From Mermis nigrescens (lineage: Eukaryota > Nematoda > Enoplea > Mermithida > Mermithidae): DNA of 64,000 nucleotides. Positions 44,247 to 55,310 of this stretch are shown in pieces. A program made the position numbers and the translations under genes. Position 1 is the first letter of the stretch. Each line of letters starts with the position of its first letter. Location of the stretch: contig JAVLUZ010000582.1 in assembly GCA_036768485.1 (NCBI GenBank), positions 1-64,000 of the forward strand. Direction: 5' to 3'. Under the pieces are notes generated by a model. The model searched no databases and was not told where the DNA came from. It saw nothing but the letters and a program-made list of their open reading frames with translations.

Positions 44247-45040
44247 GCAAAGAAAAATGCTCCGATGGAACAAAAAAGATGAATATACTTGGAATTGTGG
44301 ATTATTAAGGATGTAAAAGGAGGGGACTAGGGAGAATCTACCTAAAGTCGCAAAATCTGCTAAAAATCACACTTTCTCTAAGCAACGCAAAAAATCGAAG
44401 TATATTCTGCGGCCTCTAAAAAGTGTCTTTTTTAAATAATTTTCAAAATTTCAGATAATAAACGAAATCTATAATGTTTCCTTTTTTTAAATTGCTGGCA
44501 AGTAGCAAGCAACACTGACTAGCTCCGTATCCTGATTGAAAGAAAACTAAGTGGTATTGTATTTAAAGTTGTTTTATTTTGCTATGAACATTATAGCAAG
44601 CAAAGCAGGGGCCGATTGATTAGTGCACACAATCGTTACGGGCATGCTAGTGTACCTACATTTAGTCTGTTTCAAGTCAACTCACGCGTTTCCTACTGTT
44701 TTGAACCAACAATTCTTGCAATTGTTTTGGATGCATCGATGTTTGCTATTTCATTCAATTGGCTTGGAAAGACTGTTACTCGATATCATTTCCCATAGCT
44801 GCTGCATAGCTAACGTGCTGCTTTTTCAATCATTTTTATGGTTAAATATTTATTCTAATGTGTTAACCGCAGAATATACTTCGATTTTTTGCGTTGCTTA
44901 GAGAAAGTGTGATTTTTAGCAGATTTTGCGACTTTAGGTAGATTCTCCCTAGTCCCCTCCTTTTACATCCTTAATAATCCACAATTCCAAGTATATTCAT
45001 CTTTTTTGTTCCATCGGAGCATTTTTCTTTGCTAGTCATT
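44247..45040. mobile_element. Foldback element Z1
   Basis: Arms of about 190 bp (44247-44445 and 44866-45040) are inverted copies, starting CTAGCAAAGAAAAATGCTCC. They include CTTGGAATTGTGGATTATTA and TCTGCGG. The loop of about 420 bp has no recognised coding content. A second foldback is at 60017-60985 and a single arm at 55112-55310. Confidence 0.85.
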
Positions 45041-45046
45041 TATATG

Positions 45047-45417
45047 ATTCAGGTTTTGTATCTTCATAGCGTCATTAAAACATTTGAAGCAGGAAAGCAC
45101 ATTGACGAAAAGCAATTTTGAAATCAACAGGACATGAAAATTTATTCAAAAACAAGTCAATCTGGAGCTGACTGCATTTGGAACATCGATAGACTTTGAA
45201 CCAGGTCTAACTAAAACAATTGCGCGCACGATGTGAATAAAAGTTGCAGTTTAAATTTGTATAATGGTAACAAAAGCAAATGCATTAGAAAGAAAGCGTT
45301 GCTAGCAGATAATTTCTTGTTTAAATTTGTTTACAATAGAGAATAAGAAGAATTCGGCACAAATGAAATAATGTAACTAAAGAGCTGAAAAATGGAATTT
45401 GCGTAGACCATACGCGC
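45047..45417 (+). repeat. F-like element H, resumed interior
   Basis: Continuation of the F interior, from TTGTATCTTCATAGCGTC to TAGACCATACGCG. It runs through the P1 target (CTGGAGCTGACTGCATTTGG) with no insert, which supplies the empty site. Confidence 0.85.
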
Positions 45418-45543
45418 AGTGGCGGATCTAGAATTTTCCTAAGGGGGCAGTCAAAAAAAGGTCCTAAAATTTGCCCTTAACGCGCGAAATAGCGTTTTTT
45501 CGGTATTTTACATTGTATACTTTTACATGAAATCACCTCTGAC

Positions 45544-45970
45544 CATTGTTTTTTCTACAAGGTCCGTTTGCACATGTACAAAGATGGACCCTAAAAGTCT
45601 TTGTACATTTTGCACGTACAAATTTTTGGGTACTACAATATGGTACAGTAGCGATTCTAGTATGGCAAAAACAGAGTTGTTCGACCTTTGGTAGTGTATT
45701 TTAATTAATTTCTGGGTTTCTGAGGGCAAAAATCACAAATAATCGTCTCAAAACAGCGCGAAGCGCTAAAAATTTGACATTTTTCCATTCAATTTCTGAC
45801 ATTATAAAGATATATAGAACACACAATTACACATGCGCCGAAAATTTTTGCGAATTTCACACCTTTTTCGCAGTTTTTGTCTTCCCAAAAATCTTTGTAC
45901 ATGTACAAAAACGGTCCCCAAAAGTCTTTGTACACCTGGAAAAATCTTTGCCATATGCAAAAAAACACTG
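45544..45970 (+). mobile_element. GTACAAAG-family MITE T6
   Basis: Flanks CCTCTGAC and CTTTTGAC match at 6 of 8. Copy 1 of R1 is uninterrupted at this point. It begins CATTGTTTTTTCTACAAGG and ends GCAAAAAAACACTG. Confidence 0.85.
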
Positions 45971-46339
45971 CTTTTGACGCACTATTTTTTTCTTAAAATT
46001 TTAAAATTTTATACAATTTTGTGCGAAAAAATCAATTAAATTTCTTTTACTTTTACAAAAATCTGGCGCGAAGTAGTGATCGACCGGGGCGACTTTTTTG
46101 GCCGGGGCCGGGGCGGTACTGGGGCTGGAAACAAATCCCCGGCCCCGGCCTGGGGCCGGGGCCGGGGCCGGGGCCGGGGCCAGGGCCGGGGACGGGGCTG
46201 GCCGGGGTCAGACAAGGAAAATATTATTGCATGACACATACTTGGGGTGGGGGGCATAGGAAAGAAATAATGAGCGATTGCTCCATTCAGTAGTAAATGG
46301 CTTTTCATATCAAGTTTTATTACTATTTATGTCACAAGA

Positions 46340-46425
46340 AACAAATTTAGTCTAGTGTTTCATTGTCTGAATCATCAATAAGGTCTATGTTGCTGCTATT
46401 AGCACACTCTGTATCATTCGAATCT
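46340..46425 (-). pseudogene. Acidic C-terminal tail remnant in element A
   Basis: The minus strand reads SNDTECANSSNIDLIDDSDN, then ETLD and a stop. Placed 260 bp inside the left end and acidic, like the tails in element C. Probably the 3' end of the lost transposase. Confidence 0.45.
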
Positions 46426-46737
46426 TAGCTACGGCTACTGCTGCTGTAGCAATTGGATGCAATAGGTATTGGATGTAATAAATGAGACATCACACATTCC
46501 CATATGGGGGAGGGGTATTACCCCCTCAGGGTCCAAGACACAAGTCACTGTCAGACGATTTTTGGTGAAAACCTTTTGAATTTTTTGAACTTAATTTTTT
46601 AGTATGGCAAAAGTGTACCTAACTATTAGAATTTCACGAAGTGATACATTATTTTATTATGTGAGCTAGAGTAAATAGATAAACTATCACTATAAAACAT
46701 GCATGTAATCGCTTAAAATTTTATGAGGTTCCCTCAG

Positions 46738-46972
46738 TATACCTACATGTAACGGCTGGAAATCTAGGGTAGGGGTCCCGCGCCATTTTTAGAAGGAGGG
46801 GGTTAGCGACTGGATCAAAAATGGTAAAAACACATAAAAATAGCCAAAAAAGCACAGGCTTTCGCCAAAAAATGGGGGAGGGTGGTTAAATATTTTCTGA
46901 CTTTCAAGGAAGTTCGGGGCTTCAAAGCGGAGATGGGGGATGGCCCAAATCCTCTGTCACATGTATATTCCT
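46738..46972. repeat. Family N repeat inside A
   Basis: Ends ACATGTAACGGCTGG and, inverted, ACATGTGACAGAGG give short inverted termini. About 235 bp. A second, partial N-like piece follows up to about 47035. Confidence 0.65.
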
Positions 46973-47039
46973 CGGCTATTTTCAGGGGAAGGGGGGTAAG
47001 CGGCTCCATTTTTGCAGCCGCTTACCCCCTCCCTCTTTG

Positions 47040-47850
47040 AAAATCTTTAAAATAATAGAATTTTCAATAAGGAATTATACACCTTTTTACAGTTTTTGTT
47101 CTTCAAAAATCTTTGTACATGTACAAAGACGGTCCTGAAACGTCTATGTACATCAGCAAAAATCTTCCCCGAATACAAAAAGACCGTGCTTCTAAATGTG
47201 ATAATTCGGCCTGAATTTAGTTGATAGTTCGGCGCGAAGTGCCGAAATTTTTATGAGCTTCTGATGGAATTCACACATAAAACTCGACTGAGAAAGCTAA
47301 AACAACTTGTACTACAAAACTGAGAAATATTACAAAAATTGTAATATGCGAATTAAATCTTGTAATAAGCAACACTGCGCTTAGAATGGAAAAATGGAAA
47401 AATGTCAAATATTCAGGAAACCAAAAATTAGCCAAATACACTACTAAAGGTCGAAAAACTATGTTCTACTACCACACTGAAATCGTTACTGTACCATATT
47501 AAAGTATACAAAAATTTGCATGTACAAAAGAGTGTTTTTTGTATTCGCCAAAGATTTTCCCGATGTACAAAGACCAGGACTATCTTTGTATATGTACAAA
47601 GATTTTTGGGAAGATAAAAACTGTAAAAAGGTATAAAATTCCAAAAATTTTTCGGCATTTCCCTCCGATATGAAAAATTGTCTGTCCTATACATCTTTTA
47701 AATGGCAAAATTTAAATTTAGAATGCAGAAATGTCAAATTTTTAGGCGCTTCGCGCCGTTTTGAGACAATTTTAGTAATTCTTGGCGTTAGAAACTCAGA
47801 GATTAGCTGAAATATACAATTAAAAGTCAAAAGACCCTGTTTTGCCACTA
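47040..47850. repeat. GTACAAAG-family fragments inside A
   Basis: Plus-orientation end piece (47085-47190) and inverted pieces (47430-47850) with TTTGTACATGTACAAAG-type palindromes and AGGCGCTTCGCGCCG at 47748. Probably two broken T copies. Confidence 0.6.
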
Positions 47851-49766
47851 ATTTTCTGGTCCTCCAATTTGGGATTTCACCCCTCCCTCAACTCTGGACC
47901 CTAGGAAACTATTTGAGACATATTTAGTTTATCGGATCGGACGCAATTCTGCAGCGTAGTTTATATTCGCCTATAATTAACCTCGGTCTACACAGGAAAC
48001 GCGTTTTAAAGCACACGGTTCCCATTCAAATGAATGTAAAAGTGTTTTTTGTAGAAATAGTTTGTTAAAAACGTACAATTTCTAACTAGAAATAGAACGT
48101 ATTTGTCAACTCTAAATCTTTTAGCCATAGCTATGAATGAATGAGTTAAAAGTAGCATTTAGTTTAAATAAGTTATGTGGAGGAATCGAAAATATGCAGA
48201 TTTTCCTGAACATTCATTCATTAAAAGCTCATTTATACACAGTAGAAAACTTATGACAAGGACTAAGTAAGTATACATATAGTCTAATCAGTACAGTTCT
48301 CAAAATTAACACTTGCTCATTGATAAATAAGTGCCAGTATCCCAGCCTGTACAAAATACGAATTACACTAAATTTTTTCCCGGCCCCGGCCATTTTTTGA
48401 CCTTGCCCCGGCCGGGGCCGGGGATGCTGAAAAATGGCCGGGGATTGCCGGCCGGGGCCGGGGCCCCGGTCGATCACTAGCGCGAAGCACCAGAAAATTT
48501 GTGAATATAAGGCGGATAGACATCTAGAAGCATGATTTACTGTTGATTTCCTGTATTTATAGCATTTGATGCGAAACATCGAAATTTTCAATTGAAAATA
48601 GAAGAAAAGTATGCAAAAACAGCTTTTTCTGCTGTTAAAATTGTTTTGAAACCTACATGAACAGAAAATGGCTTCCAGGTGCCAAGAAATGAAATAAATG
48701 TCATTGATAGGCAGTGTTTTTTTTTGCACGGGCCTCTTTGCACCGTGCAAAGAACCTCCCAAAATCCTTTTGCACGACCGAAAATTTTTTTGTACAATGT
48801 ATTTTATATACAAAAATATTCCGTGCTTTGCGCGGTAGGATACTGTAGGTTTAGCCGTCATATCTTTCACACTATGTTTACCCTGAGAAAAACGACAGAT
48901 TTGCGAATTCTGTAACAAATTTTCAGCACATTTAATAGTTTCTGCAGGAATTTAATGCTCAAAAAATAAAATGACATATTTTTCTAGCGATTCATGTTAT
49001 AAGTGGATAAATATAATAAGTTGCGCGAAGCTGCAAAATTTTTTTCCTATTTTCGAGCCGGAAAATCTTAAAAATGATCAAATGTAAAATTTTATTTGTA
49101 ATGTTTATGCTGAAAATATCTATAAAAGTGAATAAATCGCACGAAGCGCGAAACTTTATTGGGATTTTTCCAAAAAAAGCACTTCAGATTTTTCACTTTC
49201 TAGCACTGAAAAATGTGTACAAAACAACACTGTAATGCTAAAATTAAAATACGGCTCCAATCGTCATAATTATCGAAATCCTGTTTAAAAACATATGAAA
49301 GCTCTGAAAATGACATGAGCAAAAAATGAAAAAATATCGTAATTACCAATTAACATGACGCAGAAAAACTTAATTAACAATTTGTAGGCACTGTAAACTA
49401 AAACAAAAACCTAATGATTCGTTTAACCTGGTCTAGAAATTTACTACATTAGGGAAAAGTGTCGAAAAAAGGCATGGGACATCAAACAGTATTACCGAAA
49501 ATCTTTGCATTTTTTCCAAAAAGTGCTCATTTGAAACTTTTTGCACTTTTAAAATTGGATGACCTTTGAAAAAGTAAAACAAGCTAAAACAAGATCCACG
49601 TCTTGCTAATTCGGTAAAAGTAGAATTAGCCTGTCTGCATCAGAAATGAAAATGGGATGAAAAATTGAACTCAGTGGGCGCGCTGGGAAGAAAATAAGAT
49701 ATTTTGGTATTATCCAGCGCGAAGCGCCGAAAATTTTTCGAAAATTTGATTTTTAAGTGACCTGGG

Positions 49767-50828
49767 CACCGTTTTTTCCACTTTTTAGTCTATTTGTCAA
49801 CCAAAATTTTGGGAAATGGAAAAAATTTTGGGCTTGGTTGGCATTTGTGGAAAATTTTTGTAATGTTAAAATGCGTTTTAGAGAGTAAAAACTTCAAAAA
49901 TTTTTTGGCGCTTTTGCACCGAATTGATTTAATTCTTACTTATTATTAATCTTTAAGCCGCGTGCGCTGATTGCAGCATTTTTATCGACAATCTGGTCAA
50001 GAACTTCACTACGATTGAAGACCCATATCTTCTGCACGGATTCAGTTAGTTTTTGTAATGCAAAAATGCGTTTTAGAGAAGTGAAACTACAAAAAATTTT
50101 CGGCGCTTCGCGCCGAATTGATTTAATTCTTTTTTGTTATTAATCTTTAAGCCGACACCGCGTCAATTGCAACATTTTTATCGACAATATGATCTAGAAC
50201 TTTACTACGATTGAAAAACCTTATCTTCTGCACGGATTCGGTTAGTTTTTGTAATGCAAAAATGCGTTTTAGAGAGGTGAAACTACAAAATTTTTCGGCG
50301 CTTTGCGCCGAATTGATTTAATTTTTACTTGTTATTGATGTATAAGCCGCGCGGCGCCAATAGCAGCATTTCTATCGATAATCTGGTCCTAGAACTTCAC
50401 TACGATTGGAAATCCTTACCTTCTGCACAGTTTTTGAAATGCAAAAATGATTTAGAAAGCTAAAATTTCAAAATTTTCTGGCACTTCGCGCCATTTGATA
50501 AATTATAGTTTCAATTGTCAAAAACGTCTTGAGAATTGGCTAAAATGCTTTACTGAAGGAAGGAAATTCAAGTTTCAACATAAATAACGTATACTGATCG
50601 TGATATTTCTTGTAGAGCGCGAAAGTTTTATACAAAAAGTGCATCGAACACCACTATTGCATGTGTGCATAAAATTTTCTACTTAAAAAACACTGATTTT
50701 TCAACACAGGCGCTCTATTTTAAACGTTTTTAGACCTCCAAAAAAACGTGGAAAAAAGTCGGAAAAAGTGCAAAAAAATTTTGGGTTTGGTCTATAATGT
50801 CAACCAAATCGCTGGGAAAAAAACGGTG
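49767..50828. mobile_element. Element W with internal tandem repeat
   Basis: Perfect 8-bp duplication GACCTGGG (49759-49766 and 50829-50836). Inverted ends are CACCGTTTTTTCC and CACCGTTTTTTTCCC. Most of the 1062 bp is a tandem array. No coding content. Confidence 0.92.
49857..50480. repeat. Tandem array, about 190-bp period
   Basis: Three and a part units, starting near 49857, 50052, 50248 and 50427. Each has ATGCGTTTTAGAGA, then TTTCGGCGCTT.GCGCCGAA, AATTGATTTAATT and TATCGACAAT.TGGTC. Each unit carries one hairpin of the GGCGC..GCGCC type. Confidence 0.9.
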
Positions 50829-50837
50829 GACCTGGGC

Positions 50838-53689
50838 CAGGGTTGGCAAGGCTGGGTTTTTTGAACTTGGGTTTTTTGGGTTTTTGTGGGTTTTTTGGGT
50901 GCAAAAAATCGTTGGGTTTTGGGTTTTTTGGGTTTTTTATCCACAGGTTAAGAATTTATTTGTAATGGAATTAAATACTGTGTATTGTCAATGTTTTTTG
51001 TATCATGGTTGTTCCTTTTACAATTGCTTGCAATGCACGAGGTTAAGTGTCCATCCATTCTCATCCTCTCCTCCTTCCTTTTGCTGTTTTTCTCCTATAG
51101 TATATACTTTTCAAATGAGAAAAGCCGCCCAATAAAGGCTATGTGGCAATGTAGCATGGATTTTTCTACTAATATGGCAAATTTTTTTGTTTTTTTTTTG
51201 AAGCAGAGCAGAATTTATGAAGAAATTTCAAGGCTAAACTTAAGAATATGGTACTTTTAGAAAAGGAGCAAAACAAATACGGCATGCCAAAATTTTTTGC
51301 CAAACTGGTAGAACATGATAAATTGAAGCGCGGAAAAAAATTTGGTGAAAATCTGAGCCATACTTGCAAAGTTGCAGGCAACTCTCGATTTGAGTGTTGG
51401 GTGGGACGATTAAACGGCTCGATCCAGGGTTGTCAGAAATAAATACAAATATTTTATTTTCGTCGCACAAAAAAAGAACACAATAAGAAAAGAAACATTA
51501 ATATACAATGAAATACAATTATAAATAAGCATTCGACATGAATCATCATACAAAATTCTAAAAGCAAGAAATTATTAATTAAAGTACATTTATACGAGAT
51601 TAGTGCAAAAGACGAAGGTAGGCGCGCAGGCTAAATAAATTATGCACTTAGAACACGCCCCCTAGCAAATACCCCGTTAGATCAACTTTTTTCAACTTTT
51701 CACGGAGGGAAGCAACACTAGGAGATCTTACAACAGCTTCAGGGAGAGAATTCCATACATGAATCCACCTATTGGATAAATCATACCCACGAACATCAAG
51801 CCGAAAAGGAGTGCAGTCACATTTCATTGAATTTTGAGCACGCGTGCTGTTTTCACAAAAAGTAAAAAAGTCGGCTTGCTGCAAAATGCATCTACCACTC
51901 AATATCTGATACATCATACACAGATCACTACGCAATCTGCGAATCTCCAGGCTATCCAATTCTAAGGAACTGAGTCTTTCAGCATAAGAAAGTCCTCGAA
52001 ATCCAATAATTTTACGTGTAAATTTCCTTTGAACATTTTCGATCATTGAAACATGGGTCTTACGGTATGGATTCCAAACAGTGCTACAATACTCAAGAAG
52101 CGGTCTGACGTAAACAGTAAAAGCCCTAGACATATTTAGTTTATTTTTAGAAGCAAATGATTTCGATATTAGCATAGCCCTAGCATAAGCTCTACGTGTT
52201 ATATCATTATAGTGGAAATTAAAATCAAGTTTACTTGATACGTAAACACCCAAATCCTTTACAGAATTTACACTCTGTTCTACAGTCAGGTCAGAAATTC
52301 TGTAAGAATGCTTGGGATTTCCAAAACCTAGATATAACGCGTAGCATTTTTCAGTAGCAATTTTTAACTGCCAAGCCTTGGACCAGACTACAAGTTTAGC
52401 GATATCATCTTGAAGTTGGGTGTGATTGCTAGATAAATTATAAAGCTTGACGTCATCGGCAAAAAAGGCAAACTTTGCTATTTAAGCGGTCGCTAATGTT
52501 ATTCATGAATAAAACAAAAAGAATCGGGCCAAGTATACTGCCCTGAGGAACACCGCTAGTGACAGATTTTTCGCTCGAAAACTGACCGTTAATAACAACC
52601 CTTTGAGTCCGATCGCTCAAGAAACAAGTTAACCAACTCAATAAATCTCCAGAAAATCCAAAAGTTTCCAGTTTATAAATTAATTTACGGTGAACTACAG
52701 TGTCGAAAGCTTTAGAAAAATCAATGTAGATAACATCAACAGTGTTTTTTTCATCAATTAATTTAGTCCATTCATTTTTGCACAATAAGTAATATGGGCT
52801 GAAATCACGGAAGGAAGCATAGCAATGAAAGAGAAAAAAGAAAAAAGGCGCGGAAGCCTGTTCGAAATTTTAAAAACTTAAAAAATTTTCATATTTTTTT
52901 TGCATGTTTTTTCGGTTTTACTTGATAAGATATAGGTACGAAAATCTAAGTTTTTGCTTCTGTTATACTAAGGCTTAGGCTTAGTATATCTGAAAAGGTG
53001 TTTTAAGCTGCTTAGGTCAAGGTCGCTCTCGCTCAGGTCGATGTAGATGCTTAAATCGATGTATAAGATGCTTAGATTGATGTATGTATAGATGCTTAGG
53101 TCGATGTATAGATTCTTAGGTAAATTGGGTATCTACATGTGATTCTGCATTCATCTGTTTGAATCTTTAAATACTTAGGTCGAGAAGATGCTTGCTTAGG
53201 TCGAGAAGAGGCTAATTAACGAAACCCATAGCTTTTGTAATATTGATCATACACGGATGAATTTTTTTCCGCGCTTTCTTTCAACATGCTCTAAGTACTG
53301 AGCAAAACAATCCGCTCTTCTAAAGTTTACTTTCCAGTATTTTGAAAGTGCCATATTCTTAAGTTACTCCAAATTTCAATATTATGCATTTAAAAATTGC
53401 TCTGCCCAATTTTTCATTCTGTTCACACAGCATGGATTGTGCTTGTGATTTGTGAATGGCCAATTTTGTTGTTGAATTTTGTGTATTAGCTGAATAAAGT
53501 TGTTGCTTACTTGTTTTGTTTTGTGTATTGAAGCTGTTGAAGTATTCTCAGCTACTATATATAGCTCGAGCTAGAATTTTTATAAAAAAACCCATAAAAA
53601 ACCCTTAAAAACCCAAAAAACCAAAAAAACCCAAAAAACCCAAAAACCCAAAATTCGAAATTTTCAAATCTGGGTTTTTTCCATCCCTG
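50838..53689. mobile_element. hAT-like element V (GGGTTTTTT motif)
   Basis: Termini CAGGGTTGGCAAGGCTGGG and inverse CAGGGATGGAAAAAACCC, flanked by ACCTGGGC and ACCTGAGC (7 of 8). About 100 bp at each end is TTTTTTGGG or CCCAAAAAA, in inverse orientation. A short frame (51248-51442) is unrecognised. A LINE fragment occupies the centre. Confidence 0.9.
51430..52800 (-). mobile_element. Truncated LINE, CR1/Jockey-group
   Basis: 5'-truncated non-LTR retrotransposon. RT motifs: VDVIYIDFSKAFD (palm Asp), VTSGVPQGSILGP, then FAFFADDVKLY. A frameshift near 52490 separates the second and third. The C-terminal region PLLEYCSTVWNPY, then RRLRSDLCMMYQI, runs to the stop at 51650. About 200 bp of 3' UTR follows. 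Clade by motif memory only. Confidence 0.88.
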
Positions 53690-53837
53690 ACCTGAGCGTT
53701 CAAAAATCGACATATTTTACATTATTTTCGCCCAAATTTTTCTTTGCACCGTGCGAAAATCACCGAATTTTTTCTTTGCACGGGCTCAAAAAAGTTTGCA
53801 CTGTGTAAAAAAAACACTGTTGATAGGTATCATCCGG

Positions 53838-53930
53838 GGCACTGGATCGGTGCACGGCCGTGCACAGATTCGGTGCACACCATGCAGTAAACTGTATGTT
53901 GATTTTAATTGTTAGAAGATAAGTACCTGT
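53838..53930. repeat. Possible single end of a GTGCAC-motif element
   Basis: CACTGGATCGGTGCACGGCC, followed by GTGCACAGATTCGGTGCACA, resembles the left end of another hAT-like family. The matching right end was not found. R1 is cut at this place. Confidence 0.45.
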
Positions 53931-54177
53931 TGTTTCTGTTTATGTATTTTTATATCTCTATAATATATTCCATCGCTCTGTTACGGTTTTTATTGTGTTG
54001 AGCGTTATTATTATCAATTCGTCTCGCAAATCAGTAATACATGTCACCTTGAATTGTCTATGTATTGCTATCGTTCTGTTACAATTTCGATTGTGCTTCA
54101 CTATTTTCTATTTGTCTGCAAAATGTTTGTTATGATCATTGTTAATGTTTTTTATTTTCGAAAAATTGATTCACTTA

Positions 54178-54278
54178 TTACTGTAGCACTAGGATTTTCC
54201 CTTGCTCGAGGGGGTACCAACAAATTTTGAATATGTAGTTTGCCGAGGGAGCAATGAAGAAATCGAATGCTACAGTAA
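54178..54278. mobile_element. 101-bp MITE with TA duplication
   Basis: Inverted ends TTACTGTAGCA and TGCTACAGTAA, flanked by TA on both sides. A TA target points to the Tc1/mariner superfamily or a similar one. Non-coding. Confidence 0.7.
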
Positions 54279-55111
54279 TACGGAAATGAGTTTGTCGAGC
54301 GAATTCCATGCACTATGAAAAACGGATTAAATGAGAACTCATACATACATACATTAGGTAGGTACATAGGTATGTATTTATACATATCTATAGGTACTTA
54401 TTTACATATAGCTGGTTACAATCCGCACTTGGTCACGTTTCTGTACACCCAATATTGAGTTATTTCTGGATAAAGTACCTACTCTGGGGTAAAAAATGTT
54501 TTGCAATTATTTTGTCTGTCAACTTCAACGATTATGAATAGGGATGTTCGGCCTATTGTAAAAATGATCAGAGATTGATAACGCACTCGCATGCGTTTCT
54601 CTACAATTGATATTGACTTAGTTTTTGGAGGTGTAAAGTTCTGATTCTGATTAAAAAACACATTTTAGCGTTGGTTTTGCCCGTTACCTTCATCCGTTAT
54701 GAGGTGGGACATGATGTCAACTCTAAGAACGCTTTATGCCCTAAGTGTCACACGTTCTTTTGGGAAAATTAATTTGTACGCTATAGAAGTGTAAAGTAGT
54801 TTAAACTAATCATTTATTTTGCTCTTGGAGTTTCATGGAGGGTATTTTTCTCAAAATGTTACTCGAAGCGTCAGCACTACAAATCTTACCCTATGGATTT
54901 TCACATTCAGCAGTTGTGTTAAGTTTACACTAGAGATTAACATTAATTCCAGAGTGTTGCCGAACGTTAAATTTTTTTGAAAGTATTATTTAAGACATCA
55001 GAATTTCTCTTTGACATCAGGATTACAAATTTGACGACAACTTTCTTCACACTTGATATTTACGTGAAGTTTACACTACAGGATAACTTTAGATACATAC
55101 GGTTATATAAG

Positions 55112-55310
55112 GTACTAGCAAAAAATGCTCCGATGGAACAAAAAACATGAATATACTTGGAATTGTGTATTGTTATGGATATAAAAGGAGGGGACTAGGA
55201 AAAAGCTAGCTATAGTCGCAAAAACTGATAAAAATCAAACGTTCTCTAAGCAACGCAAAAAATCGAAGTATATTCTGCGGCCCCTAAAAAGTGTCTTTTT
55301 CAAACTAAAT
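55112..55310 (+). repeat. Single arm of foldback family Z
   Basis: Matches 44247-44445, including AAAAAATGCTCCGATGGAAC and GAAGTATATTCTGCGG. No inverted partner lies nearby. Confidence 0.8.

Larger units (their letters stand above)
46074..48479. mobile_element. hAT-like element A (GGGGCC motif)
   Basis: Perfect 8-bp duplication GCGCGAAG (46066-46073 and 48480-48487), created inside a GGCGCGAAGC hairpin of R1. Termini are TAGTGATCGACCGGGGC and its exact inverse. Both ends have GGCCGGGGCC arrays. It contains an acidic gene tail (about 46340-46425, minus), family N, and T fragments. Confidence 0.95.
48712..53819. mobile_element. hAT-like element J (GTGCAAAG motif)
   Basis: Perfect 8-bp duplication TTGATAGG (48704-48711 and 53820-53827). 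Termini are CAGTGTTTTTTTTTGCACGG and inverse CAGTGTTTTTTTTACACAG. The subterminal palindrome is TTTGCACGGTGCAAAG, in place of T's TTTGTACATGTACAAAG. It carries W and V, inserted side by side. Copy 1 of R1 (about 13705) is the empty site. Confidence 0.93.
45418..53840 (+). repeat. Repeat R1, copy 2, with three insertions
   Basis: Begins AGTGGCGGATCTAGAA. The remaining R1 parts are 45418-45543, 45971-46073, 48480-48711 and 53820-53840, and they are collinear with copy 1. T6, A and J sit between them. The right end of R1 is lost beyond CATCCGG. Copy 1 is empty at all three sites. Confidence 0.85.

Noticed and set aside
46021..46293. 90-codon GP-repeat frames on both strands
   Set aside because: They are translations of the GGGGCC arrays at the end of element A.
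48229..48918. 229-codon minus-strand frame
   Set aside because: It crosses the boundary of element A, R1 and the start of J, and includes the GGCCGG array; no protein family is visible.
51248..51442. 64-codon frame with KRGKKFGENLSHTCKVAGNS
   Set aside because: It looks protein-like, but no domain or homologous copy in the window supports it; mentioned only within element V.
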